DNA of 64,000 nt. Source: Mesodorylaimus sp. YZB2_4. Its lineage: Eukaryota; Nematoda; Enoplea; Dorylaimida; Dorylaimidae. The position numbers and the translations under genes are program-made. Positions within the stretch are counted from its first letter, which is position 1. Each line of letters begins with the position of its first letter. The notes beneath the pieces were generated by a model, which was given only the letters and a program-made list of their open reading frames with translations, did no database searches and was not told where the DNA came from. The stretch spans positions 372,001-436,000 of the forward strand of contig JASANH010000812.1 in assembly GCA_030248295.1 (NCBI GenBank), read 5' to 3'. Shown here piece by piece: positions 46,353-57,100 of the stretch.

Positions 46353-48228
46353 TGTTATAATTGAAGAATGAGACCTGAAAGGTTCTTTCTCGCCTTAAAT
46401 GCCGTGTCCGCCTTGCCCTTATTATTGTTGTTGAGAGATGAGTCAAAAAAAATTATTATCCACAAAAGCCACTTGTTTGCAGATTTCTTGGATTCTGATC
46501 TCATGTCGACAAGGCGGCTAATTTTTGAATCACTAACGAAAACATTTATGCGTTTGACCTGTTGCAACAAGTTACTTTGACCTTTTCTGCCGTATTCGAA
46601 ATTCAAAACCACTGTCTGGCTCTGATGACGTGTTGGAAAATGCATTAATTTCCAATGATGCCATTTCGTGCGTGGACTGCGAGAGCAGCTAAATCAAGCT
46701 GATCATTTCCATCGACGATTTCAAAAGCTTCATAAATTGCAAAAAAAATTTCTCACTTATAAGCCGCTTATGACAATTTCACGCAGATCGTTACTTTCAA
46801 GAAGTTTGTGGGCGAGTCGTGCTGGCAAAAATTTTTGCTGGCAGTTTTTCTGATTGGCGGATTTAATTGGGTTTCTCTTAAAAATGTTGCCATTCTGTTT
46901 AAAAATGCTTTTACGCAGCGCGCACAAGTTTGAAAATGTGAAACTTTCATCCACGTGAAACTTCAGCGGGAAATTCAAATTTTGCGTTGTACAAGATGTG
47001 TATTTCATCATAACGCATGAGCTAGATCAGTGACTTGCTAGAGTCGGAAAACAAACCGCGAATTGGCCATCGAACACAAACAGGAAGTGCAGCGCGACTG
47101 CAAATTTTTTAAAAAACAGCAAAAAATTTTTATATGAATGATCACGTTTCCGCAAAGTATTTCAGCCAGCGTCAGTGAAGACTAGACTTTTAATTCTCCC
47201 GCTCATCTCTCAGAGGTCTCTCAAAAAGACCCTCACGAGAGCAGTGTTGATATGAAATTGAAAAAAGATATGCATATTTGATTTAGATATCTATATCCCA
47301 CAGAGATATAGACATATATGAATATTCAAATCATATCTTTGAAAAGATATGAATAGACATTCATTTGAGATATAGATTTCTGAAAGTTTCCAAGTCTTAA
47401 AAATTCGATACACATTCAAAAATTTAAAAGTTTTAATTAGAACTGCAGAAGCTGGAGCATTTGTGCTCGATCAGCTTGGCCAGCCGAGCCTGAGGCATGC
47501 AGTTTATCTTTGGTTTCATACATTCACATTGCAGATAGACATAGACACAGACTGAATGCAAGAGGCTGGTGAGGCATTGCACGAGATTGCCTAATTGTAA
47601 TCAAGAAATACACTCCAGGTTTCCAGCCGATCACAAATGGAAACTTTCAGACCATTTTGAGCACTTGTGCTCACAGTGGCTAGGAACGTCATCTGCCGTC
47701 GGCTTGCTCGCCTATTGAATGCACCTCACATATGTGCTTACAGTACCTGCAACAAAAGCGCACTATACCTAAGTGGTGCGGGATTCTCAAGCTTCATAAC
47801 TTCCCAACCGTACGAGCTCCAAGTCAGCGTGAATTCGGCACACTCCAGCACCACTGGCAGCATCAGTCTTAAGTACTATGTGAACAAACCTTGAAATTCT
47901 GGGCTGGTTTAGCTTCGGCCAGGTTAGTTATTTCCCATGCTAAGGTGACTCTGTTGGCTTGGGTTGATCTGTTCATTTGACTCGCCAGTAGCACGAAATA
48001 ATCTTTCTGAAACTATCGAGACATTTATGCAAGCTGATTTAAGTGGTGCGCACATCCGAGCATTTTGTATTGCTGCAGGTCTGTTATATCTGTATCTCAA
48101 TTGCATATCTCGGCTCCCAAAAGACGAATATATTAGTATTCATAAATCAAAAGATATGAATATTTATTAGCTTTAAGATTTACCATTGATATATACTGTA
48201 TATAGATTTACTCTTAATATAAGCTCTC
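46353..48228. other. Intergenic, no gene recognised
   Basis: AT-rich upstream DNA of the chitin-binding gene. GATATAGATAT-type words appear at 47265-47360 and 48100-48170. A GCGGGAAATTCAAA site lies at 46966-46979. Short frames have no signature. Confidence 0.4.
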
Positions 48229-48293
48229 ACGGAAGCTTCCTCTGTGCGTCTCCACTAGGAGCACCTCCACGCGAGGGCATTGACTTCCTCAGA
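48229..48293 (-). mobile_element. SINE 3' fragment
   Basis: CTCACGGAAGCTTCCTCTGT, then GCGTCTCCACTAGGAGCACC and GGGCATTGACTTCCTCAGAC, nearly identical to the 3' end of the SINE at 48904-49230. Only the tail part is present, embedded in TA-rich microsatellite DNA. Confidence 0.8.
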
Positions 48294-48299
48294 CCAGGG

Positions 48300-48700
48300 G
48301 GTTGGGTTGGTGTATATAGATACACTGTTGATATATACTGCATATATATATATATATATGCTGTTATTATATATATATAATATAGATATACTGATATAGA
48401 TATACTGTATATACGCTACGTTCTAAAAGTCTTGCACCACCGTTTGACCCCCCCCCCCCCACACAATTTTTTTAACATCACTCGAAAGGGGACAATATTT
48501 TGAGCGGGAAGGGTACATATGCGTAGGCATAAACCACGCAGGCGCAAACGGAGGGCGCTTAAAAAAATCATGAATGTGGATTACGCACTGGTTGTGCAAG
48601 ACTTTTGGAACGTAGTGTAGATGTACTGTTAATATATATATTGTATATAGGTATACTGTTGATATATACTGTATATCGATGTACTATTGATATGGAAATT
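48300..48700. repeat. TA-rich microsatellite, interrupted by a MITE
   Basis: TATATA and GATATACTGT words cover 48300-48413 and 48618-48700. The Tc1/mariner-type MITE at 48414-48617 is inserted at a TA within the run. Confidence 0.85.
48414..48617. mobile_element. Tc1/mariner-type MITE, 204 bp
   Basis: The left end CGCTACGTTCTAAAAGTCTT, then GCACCACCG, and the right end read in reverse (CACTACGTTCCAAAAGTCTT, then GCACAACC) are inverted repeats of about 30 bp, flanked by TA on both sides (48412-48413 and 48618-48619). TA duplication and size fit a Tc1/mariner-derived MITE. It contains a run of 13 C (48448-48460). Confidence 0.85.
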
Positions 48701-48903
48701 CATAGCCACACTACCGGGGAGTTTAATTTGATCCTAGCTGGCTGATGTCCCAGGCTCTCACTGCTGATCAGATATGTAACGTTATCTCCCAAGAGACCTG
48801 AGAAAATAGTCAAGGAGAATGTGTTTTGTTCGCTGCCGCTATCTGCCCATGGTCCAAATTCCCCCCTGGACTTCCAATAGGGTTTGTCTAGCCGTGAGGT
48901 GAC

Positions 48904-49230
48904 CAGGTCTCACGGAAGCTTCCTCTGTGCGTCTCCACTAGGAGCACCTCCATGCGAGGGCATCGACTTCCTCAGACGAGGGGGTTGGTGGTTTCGGACA
49001 GCCGAGATTGTCTCCTCGTCTGGTTTCCGCCCCTCAACCCCCCTAATCACGAACAGGCATTGTGCATATAATGTCAGGTGAGTCACTCGCGGCGTGGCGT
49101 GCGAGGTCAGCGGGCTGTATGGCTCCCAAACTGACCCCATGACTGGAGATCGAACCCGGGACAGGACCAACGACTCGCTACCACGCAATACTGGTAGACA
49201 AATGCCTAACCGCTGCGCAACCGCGTCCGC
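48904..49230 (-). mobile_element. tRNA-derived SINE, the most complete copy
   Basis: Read on the minus strand: the head GCGGACGCGGTTGCGCAGCG at 49230 (A box about 49221-49205) and the B box GGTTCGATC at 49149-49157, 70-80 bp into the element as in a tRNA. Then the body GGGGTCAGTTTGGGAGCC, CGCTGACCTCGC, GAGTGACTCACCTG and the tail with GGAGGTGCTCCTAGTGGAGA. Related copies at 13.1, 27.6, 28.8, 42.9 and 62.2 kb and the tail piece at 48.23 kb define the family. Confidence 0.85.
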
Positions 49231-49994
49231 TTATCTGTTCATGGATGGTCGGTTATTGATCCTCCTATTTGACTCGAATTGAGCCAAAATGCGAATCATT
49301 TGTTACTCGATCCAAGAATTTTCCAGTATCTACCAGAAGCATGAACCGTTTAGCCTGAACTTGGCCAGTGCTGCATTCATTTTTGCCCAGCTACTTCAAG
49401 CAAAGCGACGTCGAGAATCATTACCGCAGTACATGGCAGCCCGAAATCATTTCCTTCATTAACCCGCTCCTTAATCCCAGCACCAGTGCCGGCGGGCGAA
49501 GGCAATAGAAAGAGTATTCTTATTAGATTTAATCTAGGAATGGTAGTGGGGAAATGAGCAATGATTTAGTTGGGGTCGGCCATCCCGGAGGATCTTTTCC
49601 CAAGCTAACCTAACAACATCCTATGCGGCATGTCCGAGTTCGGCGAAGCGTGAAATTAGAAGACTCGCCACGACACGACGATGGACTGAAAGTGGCACAT
49701 AAGAGGGCCTGCTTAGTGCTTATATGATGCGGCAGTGGGGCGAAGGCGGATCGATGAGAAGTGGTCGGCAAATGAGCGGAAAGCCCTGAGAGTGAGCAGC
49801 TGCAGCAGTACTTTTCGACCCGCTCTAGCTAGGTCAACACGCATTTATGGCTAGTGTTCACTTCATCAGCAGAAAGTGCTGTTTGTCTTATTTTAGAAGC
49901 AAATTCGAGTCGACTCGGCGCGTCCGCTTCGACTTTATTTCCTTACTTGGTCTTTTTCGAGTGCCGACTTGCGCTTGATTTTTTGCTGTTGGCA
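49231..49994. other. Intergenic upstream of the two-helix membrane protein
   Basis: No gene or repeat recognised with confidence. The reading frame of the downstream gene stays open back to about 49854, so a longer N-terminus is possible. Confidence 0.35.
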
Positions 49995-52900
49995 ATGATT
50001 GAAGGGGTCTGGCGTCGACCAGTAGCCCCATTTTGGTTGTCGCAAAGGATTTTACATTTGGCATTTTTGTCATTTTTCGTCTTATTTCTGGTTGTTGGAG
50101 TCGCCTTAACTGTCTTGGGTTTTTTGGACTATGGTGGACAAGGTGGGCCTATGACCAGAGCTTTTAGAATTTTGGGTGTGGTAGCGCTGCTGCTGTGCAT
50201 CGGATTTTTGATCGCCGCTTGTGGTAAGTTAAGTTCTAAACTTCATTTGCAGTGCAGAAAGAGAACTGATAGCTCTATAAAATCAATTTCTTTTATACCC
50301 TTATCAGTAAGCAATTTAAGAATAATTTTATTGAGATAAACACTCACTGATAAACTGATATACTTATCAGTTCACGTCAGCATCGCGCACTGCCAGTGTG
50401 GTGTCTGTCCAATCCTGCTGTAAGTTGTCGAATGCCCTCCCTGCACTGCGATAGCTGCTGCACCTTCAATCATTGACACTGTGGCATCGAAGTATGTGAG
50501 GGAATACCCCTCACCTATACTCATACTTTTCACATTATGTATAGAGATAGCAGAGATGAATTCTATTTTTTCATGTGTCAAGCACTAATGCACTGACTTG
50601 CTGATTGCTGCAATCACTGTAGTCTGTGTGCCGCACTCCCACACTTCCTCATCATCTGCTATGCTCAATGTAAGATTAGCTTCAGAACCATTCGCCCACG
50701 TGTTGACGTCAAAACCGTTCTTTGACTAATCAGCATCGGACTCTGCAGCTAATCAGTTATGGTGGACCCATTCATCACTTATCACCAACTTCAATCACTA
50801 GTTGGCACTTCACGCATTTCCGCTCTGCTGATTAGTCGAGAGGAGTGGGGAGATGGAATTCCCATCAATCAACTATGTCTCTGTTCTCTTCGACCCTAAC
50901 AGCATCCAAATCGATATTCACTCCGCAGCGGCAACCTTTTCTAGAACTCTCTAAGCTCCCTGCTCTTGACGTCCTAGAGTATCGTTCACCATCAACGGCC
51001 TCACCACTCAAGCTTCGCCAGTTTGGAGTGTATCTACGCGACTCTTCTGCCCTTTCTCTTCTTACCTTCTCTTCACCTCTCGAACAGGACTCAAGCCCCC
51101 AGACGGAACTTGATACACCACCAAATCCATCAGCTGGAGAAAAGCTTCGAAAAGGCACCCACATTTTGAGTAAACTTACTGGGCTAATGTCGGTCATATT
51201 TCTAAATGTTGACTTTTTCGACCTTTATTCTGTTTTTGAGCCATCGTTCTTTGGTTGAGTGCAAAAGTATTGGGTTTTCCAGACATTGCATATGCACGAT
51301 TAAAATACGTGTATAAGAAAAGTTGCAAAAAACTTTTCTTGACCTATGGAGCAGTCCAGCCGAAATTTTTAAAGCGAATTTTAAAAGAAGGTTGGCTGAT
51401 CTGATATAACTTAGTTTTTTTCTTTCCCATGAAGCCGAACTACCATAAGATGTTTCCAACTTGGTGATTGATGATCAGAATGACGCTTCTGGCCGTGGAC
51501 GTTTTGAGGGTTGTCCTTACAGATACATACTTATCATTTATCTCGCTACTGTGAGCGAATACCAACTTGTTTGTAAGGCCTTTTAACAGCTGCTTTCATT
51601 TGAAACTTGTCCCATTTGATTTCTAAGAGAAATATGTCACGTCTGTTATTGATTTTTTCTGCTGGCGGTCTTTACAAAGCAATGAAAACAACTCCCTGAT
51701 GGGGTAGGTTTTCCTGTGGCCATAAATAAAAGCTTAAAAAAGATAAAAGAAAGCCGCTCTGTTGTTGAAATTATGTGGTGAGTCGATAGGGCATTAGATG
51801 CAGCATGCATGCCTCCAGAGGAAAGGGAAGATAACAAAAAAGAGGAAATTTTTTCCGAAAAAAAGGAAGTGTATCTACCGCCTTTCACTGCGCTGCTCAA
51901 AGGCTACGTACACTGTGTACAGCGATTTTATATACTGTGTATTGTTTGCACAGTAAACAGTGTATACAATTGTTAGATGTGTCCTAAAATTTGCAGACTG
52001 CAGTGAAAAAGTTAATAAAATATTTGAATCAGTAAGCTTTTTTTTTTGACTGCTGGACGCCGATGCGTATCCAATTCTTAGTCGCACGGCTAACAGTCGG
52101 CGGTTTTTTGTAACAGAAGCAGTCTGCTGCTATGTATATATATTTTAATACTATATATATTTTTTTAGTTTATATATATATATGTATAGCCCCGTATATA
52201 TATATATATACAGTATGTATACATGGACTGTATATATATATATATATATTCACATTAACTGTATATATAAATATATATACATTAACTGTATATATATATA
52301 CACATTAACTGTATACATAGATATATATATATATACGTGGCACAGTGGCTATATACACTATATAGTTATATATATCGGTACACGACAACTAGGCGACGGT
52401 CAACTAGGCGATGGACAACTAGGCGACGTCAAGTAGGCGCTAGGTCAACTGGGCGCTAAGTCAACTTGGCGATGGTCAACTATGTAGGCGACTGTGCGTC
52501 AACTAGGCTGACCCGTCGTGCACATTGGTCAAAATCCGCCCATTGCAGGCATCGTTCTTCTTGTCGAATCGCCAAAACTAAATTTTTCCGGCTTTCTTCA
52601 GCTTGTCTTTGACGTACACATATCCATTGCGCGTATACTTCTTTGTTATTGCGCTGCGTTTAAATCGGAAAATTGTCCATCTTGCTCAAAACTGTTCATT
52701 TAGTGGCGCAAACGTTTAGTGACTCAGTTCATCGGTCTTGATTCATTTAGTGACTCAAAACTGTTCATTCAAACTTAGTGGTGCAGCCGCACAACAGACA
52801 GCAAACAACGAAAAGGCACCGCTGAAAATGGTAATATCGCCTACTCGTCCGTCGCCTAGTTTACTTGGCGCCTACTTGACGTCGCCTAGTTTACCGTGTC

Positions 52901-53834
52901 CGATATATATATGTATACACTGTCTAAAAACTACAAAAACCATGAAATTTGCTGCAGTTCAAAAATAATTTTTATGATTCTACCCTGCAAAGCTGGCAAC
53001 AAAAAGCCCATTTTGAGAGAAGCATTTTCTGGAACCTTTCTCCAAGTAGTTTTTTAAACTTAGTTTCCATCGCAACTTTTTTTAAATTTTCGTATGACAT
53101 ATGTGAGAAATTAACAAAATCATACGTTTTCCAGTTGTCGTCTCAGAATGTATCACCTCATCGATCAAACGCGGTACAAGTTGCAGCGATGATGAAGACG
53201 AAACGTACGGATACCGTGCACTGTACCCCACCAGTTGTGAAACCATTGTGAACAGCACAAGTTTCAACGCTGAACGAAATACAATGATGACAAATTCTGG
53301 AAGCGATTTTGCCACGATCATACCCAATGTGAATACATCGATCGGCAGTGTTGGACAAAATGACACGATTCAAGGCGAGCCGTCAGCCAGCAATTCCGGC
53401 CCACCCGCACTCGGCCTTTGCCCATCTTGCTCTTGCCAAATGATCGCCCGCCCCATAGCCATGAAAGCTAATATGGGCGGTGGTTCAGTGTCACAATCCA
53501 TGTCTTATCCAAATGGAATTGTACAATTTCAGAAAAAGAAAGACACAGCATTGATTCAGATGGGAAGTGATGAGTAAGTTCATACAGTGTTTTCAGAAAA
53601 ACATGTTTGAATTTCGCGCCAAATTTATTTGATTTTAAGCTCAGAAAACTTTATCAATACTTTTCAGTTTATTTTTAAAGAGGTTAAGATTTTTTCTTTC
53701 CTGCTTCTAGAATTTTCAACAAAAAACTATTACCACGAATGATGGCACCAGTGTCGTCCAGTTATGCTTCCGATTCAGATATCAGCTCAGAGACTGAAGA
53801 TAGAATTGCAGCGAGTCCTCGTGATTGGGTGTGA
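49995..53834 (+). CDS. Two-helix membrane protein of unrecognised family
   Basis: Exons 49995-50223, 53135-53573 and 53711-53834 join with matching phases (1, then 2) to give 263 residues from the ATG at 49995. Near the N-terminus two hydrophobic helices (ILHLAFLSFFVLFLVVGVAL and AFRILGVVALLLCIGFLIAA) flank a short Gly-rich loop (LDYGGQGGPMTR). The remainder is a long polar tail with an acidic patch (SCSDDEDE), a Cys-rich spot (LCPSCSCQ) and a Ser/Asp-rich end (SSSYASDSDISSETEDRI). This is a hairpin-type membrane protein with a disordered tail; I do not recognise a named family. The first intron (2.9 kb) holds TA microsatellites and a foldback element. The gene is convergent with the synaptotagmin gene, stop codons 284 bp apart. 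Confidence 0.75.
52130..52375. repeat. TA-rich microsatellite
   Basis: TATATA runs with interspersed ACTGTATATA and ACATTAACTG words. It continues beyond the inserted foldback element at 52903-52920. Confidence 0.9.
52376..52902. mobile_element. Foldback element with TAGGCGAC word arrays
   Basis: The left end CGGTACACGACAACTAGGCG and right end in reverse (CGGACACGGTAAACTAGGCG) are inverted repeats sitting inside the TA microsatellite. The left arm has about nine (C/G)TAGGCG(A/C) words at 13-16 bp spacing (52390-52515), joined by CAACT or GGTCAA; the right arm has about four in the opposite orientation (52842-52892). The central 300 bp carries CATTTAGTGACTCA repeated near 52700-52760. No transposase. 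Confidence 0.85.
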
Positions 53835-53924
53835 GTCATTGCAGGACACAATGCTTCTTTGGTGTTTTTTATGCTCTAGGGGCATAATTTTGTATAAATA
53901 TATTTTTGGTGGCCCATGCAGTAT

Positions 53925-53930
53925 TTTATT
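53925..53930 (-). terminator. AATAAA poly(A) signal of the synaptotagmin gene
   Basis: A minus-strand AATAAA, 188 bp past the stop at 54118, inside the 284-bp interval between the two convergent stop codons. The two 3' UTRs may overlap. Confidence 0.4.
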
Positions 53931-54117
53931 GCACTTTCACATCCATTTAGAATACACCAATTGGCGAACACGAAACCACATAAAGCCTGTTGGTAATATC
54001 GTGTCATATTTGGTGATTATATACTTTATATCTGTTGAGGCATTCACGCACACCCGTTTCCTCATATCCCCATGTTGTCTATACTCGTGCCAGCCCAGTT
54101 TACACTGCACACACCCG

Positions 54118-57100
54118 CTAGGCCGCCTTGTCCGGCTTCTCCAGCCCGTACCATCTGGCCTTACTATCCTCGCCTCTAATCACAGCCCGCCACAAATCTT
54201 TGCATTTGCTCAAAGGCAAATCCAGGCGCCCTAATACTTTGCTGTGGCGGAATGCGTGAGTTTCGTGGCAAATTGTAATCGATAGAACAATTTCGCACAA
54301 GGAATTCTTGGGAATATTGAAGGTGAGTGCTTCGTTATATGTCGGATTGTAAGTTGCTTTCTTGACCGATGTACGACGCTGCTTTAACTTTTTCTTATTC
54401 ATAAATACGGCCACTTTTACGCAAGGATCTATAAAAGATGTTTCAGCTTGGTATTTCGAATACTTTTTTAATTGACTTCATGAGTGTAAATTATTACACT
54501 TTATTATTAGGTTGTGGGTCTTGGGTTTTTTGTTGTGAGCTGTCCTAAGGACACATTGAACTGTGAAAACTTTGTGAATGTGTGATCATAAGGAAGAATT
54601 ACAAATACAATATCAGAAAAACTTTGAATTTCCCGCCAACATGTAGCTAATCCTAAAATAGTGTAATTTCACTCACCAGGTGGCGCTGTCATGTCATCGC
54701 TGCCGACTAAATTTCGTGCTTTCATTAACGTAACGATCAAACGTTGAGCTTTCGATAAATAAGAGATTGAGAATAATATGTCACCAACGCCTTCCTAAAA
54801 TGGGAATAAATTTTAATGTACGCTTAAACTAAATGACGTAATTTATTAACCTCGTCATTCGATTCTAATGGCATGATTTCAGCCCAAAATACAGTTTTCA
54901 AAGCCGGATCTTCTGGGATATCAACTCGATTCAACGAAAGCCAACAACATCCGATACATTCGTCAACTGAATATTGATCAAAATCGTAAACCATAATTTC
55001 TAGTTTACAATTATTCAAATTTCCCGCCAATATCTATAAAAGTTAATTTAAAGTTAAAATAAGTAATTTTCGCGCAAACAAATTCTGTTTTACATACATC
55101 GAAACAAAATTCTTCTTCCAATTCAGGTGATCGATTGGTTTTATAAAATTTCGTTTGATAACTTTGAGAATGCAGACTAGGATCAGGTGGGATAAGATGT
55201 ACTTTGAAATATGGATTTGGTGGACTGTCGGTTCGTCTAGCCAATAAATTAGCCGCTTGAAGCAATTTTACCGTCAACAGGCTGAGATTCGAGTCAAAAC
55301 TCAAGGCCATCTGTAACGAGCCGCACTGACCAAGGACTTGCTCTTCGGTTGGCAAGCTGTCTTGCTAAAAAGGAGCAGTTTTTAACCTTGATAACACGAT
55401 TTTTAAAGATTTTTTAAGGTGAGTCTCGTGTTTTTTGTTGTAAGCTGTCCCAAGGCACCATGATTTTGCTCCTGGAGCTCAGTTTCAAGTTGTCGGTGGG
55501 ATGCAGGTGCAGAGCAGTTCGGTACTCCCTGCAATAGAACTTGGCTGTGACATGCGACAGTGCACTAGTCTGCGCCCTGTGGTCCAAGTAGAAGGCTTCA
55601 GGGCCACATTTAAGGCGTTTGCACACATTATTTTCCTGTTAGCCGTGCACAGCAGAAACTTTAGTTCTGTCGCCGTGCACGGCCAATTTAGATATGCATT
55701 TTATTCAAGGAAGTACATGTTTTCATGAGTGACTCTGCTTCAGAGGATGGTTCACAATAAGTTGCTAGTCGCTAGCTCTAGCAGAGTCAAAAAAATCGAA
55801 AACACACATATTCAGCAGCGATTATCTCGTTTAACATGGAAAAACAATAATTGCTGCGCTTACAGTATCTTTCCGAGGATGTAAACTTTCCGACCTCATT
55901 ATTTCATGCAAAGTGTGTCCGTTCACCCTCGAGTGCGCATAAACGTTTAGTGATGTGGTAAAACATAAACATGAACATGAACCTTTTGACAGATAATTAT
56001 GTGTTGCAACTCGCCTTTCTCTGACATACAGTAGATTGCCATAATTGGCGACCCCCGACAGAGCTAAGTTAGTTCGAAAACATGTCAACGTGTTTCGCAG
56101 CATCGATGGAGTCGGCTGCTTGTTATTGTCAAATGCAAAGCCTTTAAAAACATTCAGGAATCCTGTCACGTTTGATCAGAATCAGGGACCTTTTTGAAAG
56201 TATCAGAGGTCTTGTATGCCCTCTGGGAGTTCACTCAATATCTACATTCGCTGGTTTGACAAATGTGTCTATCTTTATATGGCGATCATACGCCTGAATT
56301 CATAAATATACATTTACGTTGCACATACTGCATTATATCCTACTCGTATGTTGTCGGTTGCATATTGTACTATAGCCAGCGTATGTTGTAGCTCGCAGCG
56401 AATCAGTGTTATGTGATATATGCCATAAAAATTCAGACGGCATATTGTACATAAATATATTATATATATTCAGTTATACCGCATAGCTTGTATATAAATA
56501 CATTCATATATATACATTGTATATATAGATATCAATGTTGTAAATACTGCTTATATACTTACATATATATATATTGTAAGTATATATGCATATAGATATA
56601 TATATATTTATATATATAGTAAAAATGTTGTTCCTAACTAGTCACTTGGGTAAAAAAAGTAAATTAATATTTCGATATTAATCCCCACACACACACATAT
56701 AGACGTGCTCACCACCAACTTTTTACATCTAAAATTATACATGCCACACAAATTTGATATAATTTTGCATGCGGCTTACTCGAAAGAAAGGTCAAGGATA
56801 TAAAATTACAGCGTCATCAGTGGCAGGATGTGCTAGACTGTATTCAAAGATATAATCTGTGATTTTTCCCAGCATGGTTCACTCCTATAATGGGTGAAGA
56901 AGTAGGTACATCATCAGGTGTACGCATTAGAAATATACATATTATGCACCTGGTTTATTATATGCACTGTAAATGAGCGTTTTGTCCTGGCCTCTTTGGA
57001 GGTCTGAAAAACAAGTACATATTCCCCGAGCATTTTAGATATGCATACAGTAGAAGGATGATGTTGGTTCCGAAATGGCTTTTCTAAAGAGTAACAGAGA

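Noticed and set aside
49141..49230. A functional tRNA gene
   Set aside because: A and B boxes are present, but the sequence does not fold to a complete cloverleaf by eye and is fused to a repeated body; it is a SINE head.
50845..51258. Frames of 137 codons (plus) and 110 codons (minus)
   Set aside because: Both sit in the first intron of the two-helix membrane protein, overlap, and show no family signature, signal peptide or splice support.
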